NCBI GenBank assembly: GCA_035535015.1 | Contig: DATLQU010000034.1 | Span: 1-64,000 of the forward strand | Direction: 5' to 3' | Length of the DNA stretch: 64,000 nucleotides | From: Palsa-661 sp035535015 | Lineage (GTDB): Bacteria; Actinomycetota; Acidimicrobiia; Acidimicrobiales; UBA8190 | In this document: piece by piece, positions 16,213-24,864 of the stretch | Layout: the number at the start of each line of letters is the position of its first letter | How positions within the stretch are numbered: the first letter of the stretch is position 1 | Translations under genes and position numbers: made by a program | Notes under the pieces: generated by a model | Told to the model about the DNA's origin: nothing | Seen by the model: only the letters and a program-made list of their open reading frames with translations | Databases searched by the model: none

Positions 16213-17567
16213 AGGCTGGCGATCAGCTTTTCAACCCGCTCGTCGTGCGACCGGAAGGGATCTTTCAAGAGAACCGTTCGTTGGGCTTGATCGTTCAGCT
16301 TGAGGTGGACCCAGTCCACGGTGAAGTCGCGTCGTCGTTCCTTCGCCTTGCGGATGAACTCGCCCCGCAGTCGGGCCCGGGTCGTCTGCGGGGGACGGTT
16401 CATGGCTTCGGTGATGGTGGCGTCGTCGGTGATGCGGTCGACCCGGTCCCGGGCTTCCACGCGGTAGTAGAGACCCCGCGACCGGTTGACGTCGTGGTAC
16501 TGCAGGTCGAGCAGCGCCACCTTCGGATGTCCGAGCGGAAGTCCATGGCGTTCGCGATAGCCCTCGATGAGCTGATGCTTCGTCACCCAGTCGCACTCCC
16601 GACCAAGGGTCATGGGGTCGGACTCGAGGCCCTTCAGGCAGTGCTCCCACATGTCGAGAGCCCGGTCCTCCTGGGGTGACAGGCCGTGGGTGTCACGGAA
16701 GCGCAGGGCCCGGTTCAGGTACTCGGACTGGATGTCGAGGGCGCTGACCTCCCGTCCGTTGGCCAGGCGGACCTGACGACGGCAGGTGAGGTCGTGACTG
16801 ATCTCGCGGATGGCCCGGATCGGATTCTCCAGGGTGAGGTCACGCAGGACGGTACCGGGATCCTCGAGCATGCGGAGCAGGATGCTGGTCGAACCCACCT
16901 TCAAAAAGGTGGCGTATTCACTCATGTTGGAGTCGCCCACGATCACGTGGAGACGGCGGAAACGCTCGGCGTCGGCGTGGGGTTCGTCACGGGTGTTGAT
17001 GATGGGTCGGCTGCGGGTGGTGGCCGACGAGACACCTTCCCAGATGTGCTCGGCCCTCTGCGACAGGCAATAGACGGCACCCCGGGCCGTCTGCAACACC
17101 TTCCCCGCCCCGGCGAATATCTGCCGGCTCACCAGAAAGGGAATGAGGACTTCGGTGTAATGGGCGAAGTCGTCGCGCCGGCTGGTGAGGTAGTTCTCGT
17201 GACAACCGTAGGAATTGCCGGCCGAGTCGGTGTTGTTCTTGAAGAGGTAGATGACACCGCGGATGCCCTCTTCCCGCAGGCGGGCTTCGGCTCCGGTCAC
17301 CAGATGGTCGAGGATGCGCTCCCCCGCCTTGTCGTGAGCCACCAGATCGGCGATGGAGTCGCATTCCGGCGTGGCGTATTCCGGGTGGCTGCCGACGTCG
17401 AGATAGAGCCGGGCCCCGTTCTCCAGAAAGACGTTGGACGAGCGACCCCAGCTGACGACGCGCCGGAACAGATACCGCGCCACCTCGTCGGGGCTGAGCC
17501 GGCGCTGGCCGCGCAGAGTGCAGGTGACGCCGTATTCGTTCTCCAGACCGAAGATACGTTTGTCCAC
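16209..17567 (-). CDS. pafA: Pup ligase PafA
   Basis: The 452-residue protein matches the known PafA length and pattern: GLENEYGV near the start, RRLSPDEVARYLFRRVVSWG, the catalytic Asp57 in LYLDVGSHPEY, NNTDSAGNSYGCHENYL and RPIINTRDEPHAD. It uses ATP to activate the Pup C-terminal Glu and attach it to lysines of target proteins, marking them for the proteasome. The frame extends upstream, but GTG at 17567 gives the family N-terminus. Both GGAGG (3 nt away) and TACCGT (8 nt away) precede it. It is separated from prcA by a plus-strand gene. Confidence 0.96.
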   Translation of the reverse strand: MDKRIFGLENEYGVTCTLRGQRRLSPDEVARYLFRRVVSWGRSSNVFLENGARLYLDVGSHPEYATPECDSIADLVAHDKAGERILDHLVTGAEARLREEGIRGVIYLFKNNTDSAGNSYGCHENYLTSRRDDFAHYTEVLIPFLVSRQIFAGAGKVLQTARGAVYCLSQRAEHIWEGVSSATTRSRPIINTRDEPHADAERFRRLHVIVGDSNMSEYATFLKVGSTSILLRMLEDPGTVLRDLTLENPIRAIREISHDLTCRRQVRLANGREVSALDIQSEYLNRALRFRDTHGLSPQEDRALDMWEHCLKGLESDPMTLGRECDWVTKHQLIEGYRERHGLPLGHPKVALLDLQYHDVNRSRGLYYRVEARDRVDRITDDATITEAMNRPPQTTRARLRGEFIRKAKERRRDFTVDWVHLKLNDQAQRTVLLKDPFRSHDERVEKLIASL

Positions 17568-17575
17568 CAACCTCC

Positions 17576-17581
17576 ACGGTA
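17576..17581 (-). promoter_or_regulatory. -10 box TACCGT, leaderless promoter for pafA
   Basis: TACCGT (minus strand) ends 8 nt before the GTG at 17567. The GGAGG in the gap is only 3 nt from the start, too close for an ideal Shine-Dalgarno. Confidence 0.45.
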
Positions 17582-17669
17582 GTGCCCACCCCGGTGGTTT
17601 CTGTGACTCATGACGGTCTTTCCCGGGCCCCGGGAGATGTCTCCCGGGGCGTGGCCAGACGGTGGGCGG

Positions 17670-17675
17670 TACCAT
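17670..17675 (+). promoter_or_regulatory. -10 box TACCAT, leaderless promoter for the DUF2007-like gene
   Basis: TACCAT ends 6 nt before the ATG at 17682. Confidence 0.4.
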
Positions 17676-17681
17676 CCCGGC

Positions 17682-17933
17682 ATGGCGTCGCCGATCATGG
17701 TTCCGCTCACCACCGTGGGATCCTCCTTCGAGGCCCGGGTGCTCGCCGCCCGGTTGGGGGCCGACGGCATCCTCACCCAGGCGCGTGGCGGAGGGGATGG
17801 GACCTACCCCCTGCCCGGCCCGGTCCAGGTCTTCGTGGTCGTCGACCAGGCCGACGAAGCCCGGGAGCTTCTGATGGCCGACCAGGTGGAGGCGCTCTTC
17901 GACAGCGCCGGTCCCGGCACCTTCGACGCCTGA
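17682..17933 (+). CDS. DUF2007-like small signal-transduction-type protein
   Basis: The 83-residue protein begins MASPIMVPLTTVGSSFEARV and reads like a small ferredoxin-like alpha/beta fold: FEARVLAARLGADGILTQ, then VQVFVVVDQADEARELL. The pattern fits DUF2007 (putative prokaryotic signal transducing protein), whose role is unknown. It lies on the opposite strand between pafA and prcA, breaking an otherwise collinear Pup-proteasome block. A longer frame upstream is unlikely to be translated given the -10 box. Confidence 0.65.
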   Translation: MASPIMVPLTTVGSSFEARVLAARLGADGILTQARGGGDGTYPLPGPVQVFVVVDQADEARELLMADQVEALFDSAGPGTFDA

Positions 17934-17957
17934 GGCGTCGGCCGGGCTCTGGCGAGC

Positions 17958-18701
17958 TCAGCCCGGCGCGTCGCCCGACGCCGCCGAGGGCGTCGACCGG
18001 GATCCCTTACCGCTGCGCCGGGGCGCGGCCAGTCGCTCTCCCAGCTCGCCGGGACCGAGGCGGCGAAAGGCTCGCCGGCCCGTGGTCCGGGCCAGGACCG
18101 CCACCTCGAGATCGTCAGGGCCCAGGGTGCGCTCCGGACCGGCCAGGGCCGAGACGGCGGCCCGCAGGGCCGTGTCGAGATCCCAGCCGTCCACGTAGGC
18201 GGCCGCCACCCGGGCGGTGATCGTCTCCGTCTCGCCACCGAGGACGGCGAAATGGTCCTCGTCGGTGATGGTGCCCTCATAGGCGATGTGGTACAGCTGG
18301 TCGAGGCGCGGTTCGGTTCCCAGTTCGGCCACCAGGACCTCCACCTCGAGGGGCTTCATCTCGTGGGTGAAGACCTGGCCGAGGAATTGCGCGTAGAGGT
18401 TGGCCAGTGAGCGGGCGTCGACATCCTCGCGACTGAAGGCGAAACCCTTGGTGTCGGCGTGGCGTACTCCGGCCACGCGGAGTTGATCGAACTCGTTGTA
18501 CTTCCCCACGCCGGCGAAGGCGATCCGGTCGTAGATCTCGCTCACCTTGTGCAACGACCGCGACGGGTTCTCGGCCACCATGACGATGCCACCGTCATAG
18601 ATGGTGGCCACCAGGGAACGCCCGCGGGCGATGCCCTTCTGGGCGTATTCGGCCCGGTCCTTCATGACCTGTTCCGGCGCCACGTAGTAGGGCATGGTCA
18701 T
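17958..18701 (-). CDS. prcA: Proteasome alpha subunit
   Basis: The 247-residue protein has the alpha-subunit N-terminal helix region (YYVAPEQVMKDRAEYAQKGI), the DGGIVMVAENPS strand turn and RIAFAGVGKYNEFD. It lacks the catalytic N-terminal Thr, as expected. It forms the outer rings that gate the 20S core and dock ARC. The last 30 or so residues (Arg/Ser/Gly-rich) are a disordered tail. Its ATG overlaps the prcB stop (ATGA). Confidence 0.95.
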   Translation of the reverse strand: MTMPYYVAPEQVMKDRAEYAQKGIARGRSLVATIYDGGIVMVAENPSRSLHKVSEIYDRIAFAGVGKYNEFDQLRVAGVRHADTKGFAFSREDVDARSLANLYAQFLGQVFTHEMKPLEVEVLVAELGTEPRLDQLYHIAYEGTITDEDHFAVLGGETETITARVAAAYVDGWDLDTALRAAVSALAGPERTLGPDDLEVAVLARTTGRRAFRRLGPGELGERLAAPRRSGKGSRSTPSAASGDAPG

Positions 18702-19504
18702 AATGCGGGACCCCCGGCACTGCGACGGGCCAGCAGGGCCCCGAATCGCTCGGCCACCTCGGCATCGGACACGGTGTCATATCCCTCGAGGGTGACGGTG
18801 GCCACCATGGGGAAGATGCCGCGCACGAGATCGGGGCCACCGGTGGCGGAGTCCTCGTCCGCCGCCTCGTACAGGGCCCGCACGGCCAGTTCGATGGCGG
18901 CGTCGCGCCCGAGGTCCGGGTGCCAACCCAACTTGATGGTGGTTCGGGCGTCCCGACCACCCGACCCGGTCGCCGAGTGGTCGGCCTCCTCGTAGTGGCC
19001 ACCGGTGACGTCGTAGCTGAAGATCCGGCCCTGACCCCGGGCCAGGTCGTAGCCGGCGAAGAGGGGTACGACGACGAGGCCCTGCATGGCCATGGGGAGG
19101 TGCTCGCGCACCATCTGGCCCAACTGGTTGGCTTTGCCCTCGAGGCTGAGGGCCACACCCTCCACCTTCTCGTAGTGCTCGAGCTGGGTCTGGAACAGTC
19201 GGACCATCTGGACGGCCGGTCCGGCAGCACCGGCGATGGCCACGGCCGAATGACGGTCAGCGGGAAAGACCTTCTCCATGGCCCGGTGAGCGATCAGATG
19301 GCCCTCGGTGGCCCGGCGGTCACCGGCCATGATGACGCCGTCGCCGTAGCGCAGGGCCACCACGGTGGTGCCGTGACGGACGGTCAGCGCTCCGCCCGAG
19401 GCATCGACTCCGAGAAGAAGAGGGGTGGTGGGGTCCGTCCGGCGCAGCAGGGCGGCGAAGCTGGGGCCCGGATCATCGCCGGACGGGAAGAGCGGCAGGC
19501 CCAC
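18698..19504 (-). CDS. prcB: Proteasome beta subunit (catalytic)
   Basis: The 268-residue precursor starts at GTG 19504, just after pup, with GGGGAG upstream. A propeptide of about 45 residues ends in RHG before TTVVALRYGDGVIMAGDRRAT, so self-cleavage leaves Thr46 as the N-terminal nucleophile. Asp and Lys equivalents (AGDRRAT, MEKVFP) are present. It forms the inner rings of the 20S core that degrade pupylated proteins. It is coupled to prcA by a 4-nt overlap. Confidence 0.95.
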   Translation of the reverse strand: MGLPLFPSGDDPGPSFAALLRRTDPTTPLLLGVDASGGALTVRHGTTVVALRYGDGVIMAGDRRATEGHLIAHRAMEKVFPADRHSAVAIAGAAGPAVQMVRLFQTQLEHYEKVEGVALSLEGKANQLGQMVREHLPMAMQGLVVVPLFAGYDLARGQGRIFSYDVTGGHYEEADHSATGSGGRDARTTIKLGWHPDLGRDAAIELAVRALYEAADEDSATGGPDLVRGIFPMVATVTLEGYDTVSDAEVAERFGALLARRSAGGPAL

Positions 19505-19508
19505 GCAG

Positions 19509-19706
19509 TTACTCCCCGCCCTTTTGGACGTAGTTCCGCACGAACTCCTCGGCGTTCTCCTCGAGGACCTCGTCGATCTCATCGAGCAGGTCATCGAGCT
19601 CGGCTTTCAGCTTCTCTCCCTGCGCGCCGGTGGCCGGAGTCTCCTCGATCACCTGTTCCTCGCGCGGAGCCGCCGCCGGCTTGCGCTTCAACTCCCGTTC
19701 AGCCAT
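19509..19706 (-). CDS. pup: Prokaryotic ubiquitin-like protein Pup
   Basis: The 65-residue protein is Glu/Lys-rich and mostly disordered, with a central coiled helix (KLKAELDDLLDEIDEVLEEN) that binds the ARC coiled coil. It ends FVRNYVQKGGE. The terminal Glu is encoded directly, so unlike the mycobacterial GGQ form it needs no deamidation by Dop before ligation. GGGGAG precedes the ATG. It lies between dop and prcB as in other actinobacteria. Confidence 0.97.
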   Translation of the reverse strand: MAERELKRKPAAAPREEQVIEETPATGAQGEKLKAELDDLLDEIDEVLEENAEEFVRNYVQKGGE

Positions 19707-19718
19707 CCGTCTACTCCC

Positions 19719-21206
19719 CTAACCGCTCAACCGTGTCAACAACTCCGCCGGCGTGGCGCATTCTCTGAGCAACTCCTCCACATGTTCGGCTGTTCCACGA
19801 AGTGGATCCATCATAGGGACGCGCCGCAGAGGGTCCGTCCCAAGGTCGAAGACCAACGAATCCCAATTGGCGCTGGCCACCGCCGATGCCCACCGTTTCA
19901 GGCATTGCCCCCGGAAATAGGCGCGCGTACGTCGGGGGGGTTCCGAGACGGCGGTGAGGATGTCGGCCGGGGTGACCAGGTGCTCGGTGTCGAGCCGGGC
20001 AAACAGGGACCGCTCCGGGCGAAGATCGTGGTATTGCAGGTCCACGGCGGCCAGCCGGCTGTCGTCCCAGTCCAGGCCATGTCGTTCGCGGTAGGCCTCG
20101 AGGAGCTGGAGCTTGGCCGCCCAGTCGACCTGGCCGGTGACCTGGGACACATCGGTCTCGAGGCCGTGGAGGACGTCTTCCCAGCGCTGGAGGACCATCT
20201 GGCCCACGGTCTCGTCGCCCAGGCACTCGAGACCCCGGTCCTCGGCGTACTTGCGGGCCAGTCCGTAGAGCTCCCACTGCAGGGCCAGGGCGGTGACCGT
20301 CCGGCCGTCGGCCATCTCGACGGCGGTGGCCAGCGTGGGGTCCAGGGCCACCTGGCGGATGGCCTGGACGGGGTGGGCCAGCGCGAGGTCCACCCCGTCG
20401 AAGCCGTCGTCCTCGATGAGGGCGAGGACGAGGGCGGTGGTACCCATCTTCAAGAAGGTGGCCACTTCGGCCAAGTTGGCGTCGCCCACGATGACATGAA
20501 GCCGGCGGTAGCGCTGCGGATCGGCGTGGGGTTCGTCCCGGGTGTTCACGATCGGCCGTTTGAGCGTCGTCTCGAGGCCGATCTCCTCCTCGAAGAACTC
20601 CGATCGTTGTGAGATCTGAAAGGCGACGTCGCGGCCGGCCGCCCCCGGCGTCTCGCTGCCCACCTTGCCGGCACCGGTGAAGATCTGTCGGGTCACGAAG
20701 TGCGGCGTGATCAGGTGGGCGATACGGGCGAAGGGAACGGCCCGGTCCATGAGGTAGTTCTCGTGGGTGCCGTACGAGTTGCCCTTGCTGTCGGAGTTGT
20801 TCTTGTAGACGACGATGGACTGGCCGGGCGGAAGAGAGCGGCCCACGGCCTCCATCGAGCGGCGCAGGACCTCTTCCCCGGCCTTGTCGTAGAGGACGGC
20901 CTCGAGGGGATCGATGCACTCGGGGGAGGAGAACTCGGGGTGGGCATGGTCGACGTAGTAGCGGGCGCCGTTGGTCAGAACGGCATTGACCAGGTGGGTC
21001 TCCACCTCGGGGGGCATGGAGCCCTCGCGGGCGAAGCCGCGGGCGTCGTTGCCCGGGGTCTCGTCCTCGAAGTCCCAGCCGGCCCGGGCCAGGTCCATCA
21101 CATAGGCGTTGACGAGCAGCGAGGAGGAGGCCACCGGGTTCCCATCGCCGCCGACGTGATGGATCCCGTATTCCGTTTCGATGCCGCAGACCTTGGCGAC
21201 CGCCAT
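19719..21206 (-). CDS. dop: Depupylase / Pup deamidase Dop
   Basis: The 495-residue protein shares the PafA fold (VCGIETEYGI, NNSDSKGNSYGTHENYL, RPIVNTRDEPHAD) but has the Dop-specific loop (about residues 40-70, WDFEDETPGNDARG) and Asp86 in YYVDHAHPEF as catalytic acid. It removes Pup from substrates with ATP as cofactor. Because Pup here ends in Glu, recycling is probably its main job. It sits 12 nt upstream of pup. Confidence 0.95.
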   Translation of the reverse strand: MAVAKVCGIETEYGIHHVGGDGNPVASSSLLVNAYVMDLARAGWDFEDETPGNDARGFAREGSMPPEVETHLVNAVLTNGARYYVDHAHPEFSSPECIDPLEAVLYDKAGEEVLRRSMEAVGRSLPPGQSIVVYKNNSDSKGNSYGTHENYLMDRAVPFARIAHLITPHFVTRQIFTGAGKVGSETPGAAGRDVAFQISQRSEFFEEEIGLETTLKRPIVNTRDEPHADPQRYRRLHVIVGDANLAEVATFLKMGTTALVLALIEDDGFDGVDLALAHPVQAIRQVALDPTLATAVEMADGRTVTALALQWELYGLARKYAEDRGLECLGDETVGQMVLQRWEDVLHGLETDVSQVTGQVDWAAKLQLLEAYRERHGLDWDDSRLAAVDLQYHDLRPERSLFARLDTEHLVTPADILTAVSEPPRRTRAYFRGQCLKRWASAVASANWDSLVFDLGTDPLRRVPMMDPLRGTAEHVEELLRECATPAELLTRLSG

Positions 21207-21213
21207 GAAAACG

Positions 21214-21219
21214 ACCCTA
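21214..21219 (-). promoter_or_regulatory. -10 box TAGGGT, leaderless promoter for dop-pup-prcB-prcA
   Basis: TAGGGT (minus strand) ends 7 nt before the dop ATG at 21206, inside the 84-nt gap after the ARC gene. It suggests that dop-pup-prcBA can be transcribed separately from ARC. Confidence 0.45.
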
Positions 21220-21290
21220 GCCCCGACCCGACGGTCGTTCGCGGCTACCTGGGGAACGCAATTGAAGGTCCATGACCTGGGGCGATCGGG

Positions 21291-23051
21291 CTACAGGTAC
21301 TGCCCGGTACCCACCCGTTCGATCGCCCGGCCGCCACGCGCCTCCTCGGAGTCCGCCAACAGGGTGCGGACGTAGACGATCCGCTCCCCCTTCTTGCCCG
21401 AGATCCGGGCCCAGTCGTCGGGGTTGGTGGTGTTCGGAAGGTCTTCGTTCTCCTTGTACTCCCGGCGGATGGACTCCAAGAGGTCCGAGGTCCGGATGCC
21501 CCCGCCCTCGCCGGCGATGACCCTCTTGATGGCCAGCTTCTTGGCCCGGCGGACGATGTTCTCGATCATCGCCCCCGACGAGAAGTCGCGGTAGTAGAGG
21601 AGCTCCTTGTCACCGTTCTGATAGGTGACTTCGAGGAAGCGGTTCTCGTCGTCGGCCCGGTACATCTCGGCCACCGTGGTCTCGATGATCGCCTGCACGG
21701 CCTTGGCCTGATCGCCACCGCCCAGACGGTCGACCTCGCCGGGATCGAAGGGGAGATCGGAGGTGAGGTAGCGGGCGAAGATCTGGGCCGCCGCTTCTTC
21801 GTTCGGGCGCTCGATCTTGATCTTCACGTCGAGTCGTCCGGGACGGAGGATGGCCGGGTCGATCAGATCCTCCCGGTTGGAGGCACCGATGACGATGACG
21901 TCGCGCAGCGTCTCCACGCCGTCGATCTCGGCCAGCAACTGGGGCACGATGGTGGACTCCATGTCGGAGCTGATGCCCGTCCCTCTGGTGCGGAACAGTG
22001 AGTCCATCTCATCGAAGAACACGATGACGGGGACGCCCTCCTCGGCCTTCTCCCGGGCCCGCTGGAAGACCAGGCGGATCTGGCGCTCGGTTTCCCCGAC
22101 GTATTTGTTGAGCAGCTCCGGTCCCTTGATGTTCAGGAAGTAGCTGCGGATATTTGAGTTCCCGGTTACCTGGGCCACCTTCTTGGCCAGGGAATTGGCC
22201 ACCGCCTTGGCGATCAGGGTCTTACCGCAGCCCGGAGGGCCGTAGAGAAGGATGCCCTTGGGCGCCGGCAGCTTGTAGTCGGCGAAGAGCGCCCGGTGCA
22301 GATAGGGAAGCTCGACGGCGTCCATGATCGCCTCGATCTGGGCATCGAGACCGCCGACGTCGCTGTAGGTGATGTCCGGAACCTCCTCCAGCACCAGCTC
22401 TTCGACTTCGGGACGCGGCAGCTTCTCCACCAGCAGTTGCGAGCGGGTCTCCATGAGGACCGAGTCACCGGCCCGCAGATGCACGCCTTCGAGGCTGTGG
22501 GAGAGCTCCACCACGCGCTCTTCGTCGGCCCGGGCGAAGACGATGGCCCGGCGGCCGTCCTCGAGGAGCTCCTTCAGGGTCACGACCTCACCGGAGTCGT
22601 CGCCGTTTCGGGCCAGGACGACGTTCAGTGATTCGTTCAGGACCACTTCCTGTCCCCGGCGCAACTCCTCGGCGTCGATCTCGGGGTGGACGGCCACCCG
22701 CATCTTGCGGCCGCCGGAGAAGACGTCGATGGTGCCGTCCTCGTTGGCGTAGAGAAAGGTGCCGTAGGCGCTCGGGGGCTGGGTGAGTTTGTCGACCTCC
22801 TCGCGCAGCGCGGCGATGTGCTCCTTGGCCTGCTGCAGCGTGTAGGTGAGCTTCTCGTTCTGGGAGACGGCCTGGGCCAGCTGACCCTTGGCCTCGAGCA
22901 TCCGCTCTTCGAGGGATTGGACCCTTCCCGGGCCCTCGGACAGGCGGCGGCGCAGAACCCCGACTTCCTCCTCGGCCTGGCGGGCCCTTTCGCGGAGATG
23001 CTCAAGCTCTTGGCGCAGCGCCAACTCCTGCTGCTCGTCGGAATCGGCCAC
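21291..23051 (-). CDS. arc: Proteasome-activating AAA+ ATPase ARC/Mpa
   Basis: The 586-residue protein has an N-terminal coiled coil (about 5-90) that binds Pup, two OB folds (about 95-225), and an AAA+ domain with Walker A GPPGCGKT (271-278) and Walker B VIVFFDE (342-348). It ends GQYL, the penultimate-Tyr motif that opens the proteasome gate. It unfolds pupylated proteins and feeds them to PrcBA. GTG at 23051 is preferred to an earlier in-frame start because GGGGAGG lies 9 nt upstream. Confidence 0.96.
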   Translation of the reverse strand: MADSDEQQELALRQELEHLRERARQAEEEVGVLRRRLSEGPGRVQSLEERMLEAKGQLAQAVSQNEKLTYTLQQAKEHIAALREEVDKLTQPPSAYGTFLYANEDGTIDVFSGGRKMRVAVHPEIDAEELRRGQEVVLNESLNVVLARNGDDSGEVVTLKELLEDGRRAIVFARADEERVVELSHSLEGVHLRAGDSVLMETRSQLLVEKLPRPEVEELVLEEVPDITYSDVGGLDAQIEAIMDAVELPYLHRALFADYKLPAPKGILLYGPPGCGKTLIAKAVANSLAKKVAQVTGNSNIRSYFLNIKGPELLNKYVGETERQIRLVFQRAREKAEEGVPVIVFFDEMDSLFRTRGTGISSDMESTIVPQLLAEIDGVETLRDVIVIGASNREDLIDPAILRPGRLDVKIKIERPNEEAAAQIFARYLTSDLPFDPGEVDRLGGGDQAKAVQAIIETTVAEMYRADDENRFLEVTYQNGDKELLYYRDFSSGAMIENIVRRAKKLAIKRVIAGEGGGIRTSDLLESIRREYKENEDLPNTTNPDDWARISGKKGERIVYVRTLLADSEEARGGRAIERVGTGQYL

Positions 23052-23268
23052 CTGGAACCACCTCCCCGCGGGTGTGCTCAAAGCCTCGCTTTCGACCCTA
23101 CACCGGCCTCCGCGCCTAAAGGCGCGCCTTGTGGTGGGATAAATGCGTGGTGCTGGATTAGGGCGGATCGGCCTATAGGCTGGATAGTCGGGGCGACCTA
23201 GTCCGGCGGTTGCCGCGAGGGTCGGATGCCGGGTGGGAGCGGGTCCGCGTTGCCGGGAACCGTGGTAG

Positions 23269-23298
23269 TTGACACTCGGAACGGGCCGTCGTTACCGT
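23269..23298 (+). promoter_or_regulatory. Sigma-A-type promoter before the ferredoxin gene
   Basis: TTGACA (23269-23274), an 18-nt spacer and TACCGT (23293-23298) form a near-consensus promoter, the best -35 in the window. The leader to the ATG is about 40 nt. Confidence 0.55.
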
Positions 23299-23342
23299 CC
23301 GGTTAGTTCGTCGTCGGCCAAGAGAGGGCAAGTAGACACGCC

Positions 23343-23579
23343 ATGAAGGTCTGGATCGACCAGGATCTGTGTACTGGTGACGGGCTGTGCGAGGAGATCG
23401 CGCCGGCCGTTTTCACGCTTCTCGACGACGGCCTTGCCTACGTGAAGGACGCCGACACGGTGAAGAACGACCCGGGCGGCTCGGCCGGGATGGCTCTCGT
23501 GCCCGACGATCTGGAGGACGCCGTGACCGAGGCGGCCGAAGAGTGCCCGGGCGAGTGCATCTTCATCGAGCAGGGTTAG
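23343..23579 (+). CDS. Small ferredoxin, 3Fe-4S/4Fe-4S type
   Basis: The 78-residue protein starts MKVWIDQDLCTGDGLCEEIAP and has a later ECPGECIFIE. Three or four cysteines hold one cluster. Asp in CTGDGLC in place of the central Cys favours a 3Fe-4S centre, as in ferredoxins that feed actinobacterial cytochromes P450 and related oxidases. There is an acidic overall charge. No redox partner is adjacent; the gene is divergent from ARC and convergent with trmI. Its electron acceptor is unknown. Confidence 0.85.
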   Translation: MKVWIDQDLCTGDGLCEEIAPAVFTLLDDGLAYVKDADTVKNDPGGSAGMALVPDDLEDAVTEAAEECPGECIFIEQG

Positions 23580-23587
23580 ACGCCGGG

Positions 23588-24433
23588 TTAGACGTCTTCT
23601 GAGTCGTCCTTCGGGGCTTGCTCCTCGAGGGGCACCGGTCCATCGGGCGCCACGAGCAACCGGGCCGTGGTGAGGAATCCCGTGTGGCCCACCATGCGGT
23701 GATCAGGTCGGACCGAACGTTCTTCCACGTGCCAGGTCCGGCGCAGGGTTTCCGATGTCTCGGCCATTCCGAAGGCGCTCCTCGTCATGGCCGCTCGCAG
23801 TGTGGCCACCTGATTGATGGTGGGGAGATAAGCGAGGATGATGCCGCCGGGGCGCAGAGCCTTCTCGGCGTGAGGAAGCACCTGCCAGGGTTCGGGGAGG
23901 TCGAGGACGATCCGATCGAGGTCGACTTCGTCGATCCCCTCGTAGACGTCGCGTACCTCGACCCGGTACGAGACGTCGTCGCCGCTCCAGGCGGCCACGT
24001 TGGTCCTGGCCCCGTGGGCGAAATCGGGCCGCAACTCGTAGCCGACGACGTCGGCCCCGGCGCGGAGCAAGGCCATCGACAGAGCTCCCGAGCCCACGCC
24101 CGCCTCGAGCACCCGCATGCCGGGACCGATATCGGCGGCGAGGAGGATGGCCCCCAGATCCTTCGGGTAGATGACCTGGGCGCCGCGCGGCATCTTGAGC
24201 ACGACGTCGGAGAGGGTGGGCCGGACGACGAGGAAGAGGCGTCCGGTGGAGCCCGTGACCGACGCCCCGTCCGTTGCTCCGATGATGCTGTCGTGGGCCA
24301 CGATCCCGGCGTGGGTGTGGAACATCGCTCCCGGCTGGAGGGTGAGGAGATAGCGGCGTGCTTTGGCGTCGACGAGCAGGACCCGCTCGCCCGCCGTCAG
24401 TGTTCCCCGGGATCGGCCGGAAGCGGCCGTCAC
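23588..24433 (-). CDS. trmI: tRNA (adenine-58-N1)-methyltransferase TrmI
   Basis: The 281-residue protein has the TrmI layout: N-terminal beta domain (GERVLLVDAKARRYLLTL), GAQVIYPKDLGAILL, then the SAM-binding VLEAGVGSGALSMALL and the catalytic-loop DLPEPWQVL. It methylates N1 of A58 in the tRNA T-loop, which stabilises tRNA. The GTG overlaps the stop of the upstream small gene (GTGA). TrmI next to the proteasome ATPase is a common actinobacterial arrangement. Confidence 0.92.
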   Translation of the reverse strand: MTAASGRSRGTLTAGERVLLVDAKARRYLLTLQPGAMFHTHAGIVAHDSIIGATDGASVTGSTGRLFLVVRPTLSDVVLKMPRGAQVIYPKDLGAILLAADIGPGMRVLEAGVGSGALSMALLRAGADVVGYELRPDFAHGARTNVAAWSGDDVSYRVEVRDVYEGIDEVDLDRIVLDLPEPWQVLPHAEKALRPGGIILAYLPTINQVATLRAAMTRSAFGMAETSETLRRTWHVEERSVRPDHRMVGHTGFLTTARLLVAPDGPVPLEEQAPKDDSEDV

Positions 24434-24645
24434 CCCTCGGCCGGCCCGGTGGGGGCGCCGGGGTCCCTGGTGACGACGACCAGACGTTGGCCGGGGCTGA
24501 CCCGACCCTGCCAGATCACCTCGGGGCCCGCTTTGCGGGCCCGGCGGACGAGCCAGAACCCGATGGCCACGGCCAGCCAGATCGGCTCGCCGGCCATGCC
24601 CCGCTTGAGAGAGCGCGAGACCAGGGCGCGCAGGATGCGGTCCAC
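24430..24645 (-). CDS. Small hypothetical membrane-associated protein
   Basis: The 71-residue protein (starts MDRILRALVSRSLKRGMAGE) has one hydrophobic stretch (IWLAVAIGFWLVRRA) followed by a basic patch and VIWQGRVSPGQRLVVVTRD, an apparent beta hairpin. It overlaps trmI by 4 nt and follows another one-span protein by 3 nt. It is probably membrane attached. No known function. Confidence 0.6.
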   Translation of the reverse strand: MDRILRALVSRSLKRGMAGEPIWLAVAIGFWLVRRARKAGPEVIWQGRVSPGQRLVVVTRDPGAPTGPAEG

Positions 24646-24648
24646 GGG

Positions 24649-24864
24649 TCAGACCCGGCGGATCTCGACGACGGCCGAGCGCTTCCGGCCCCGGCGGCGG
24701 CCGAACAGATAGGCGACGATGACCAGCAGAAGGAGGCCGGCCACCGCCCCGCCGACGATCTGGGGCCGGGCCGCCTCCACCGTCTCGGTGGCCTCCCCCG
24801 TCACCTCGCGCAGCTTGGCCTCCAGGTCGTCCCGGGTGATCCGGGCCGTGCTCGCCGTGCTCAT
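24649..24864 (-). CDS. Small single-span membrane protein
   Basis: The 71-residue protein has an N-terminal helix (ITRDDLEAKLREVTGEATET), a clear membrane span (GGAVAGLLLLVIVAYLFG) and a strongly basic cytoplasmic end (RRRGRKRS). Its ATG overlaps the upstream stop (ATGA). With its two neighbours it forms a three-gene membrane-protein set ahead of trmI. No function assigned. Confidence 0.65.
   Translation of the reverse strand: MSTASTARITRDDLEAKLREVTGEATETVEAARPQIVGGAVAGLLLLVIVAYLFGRRRGRKRSAVVEIRRV

Noticed and set aside
17568..17575. GGAGG as the only initiation signal for pafA
   Set aside because: It is 3 nt from the GTG, too close, and a TACCGT at leaderless spacing is present; both are reported but the leaderless reading is preferred.
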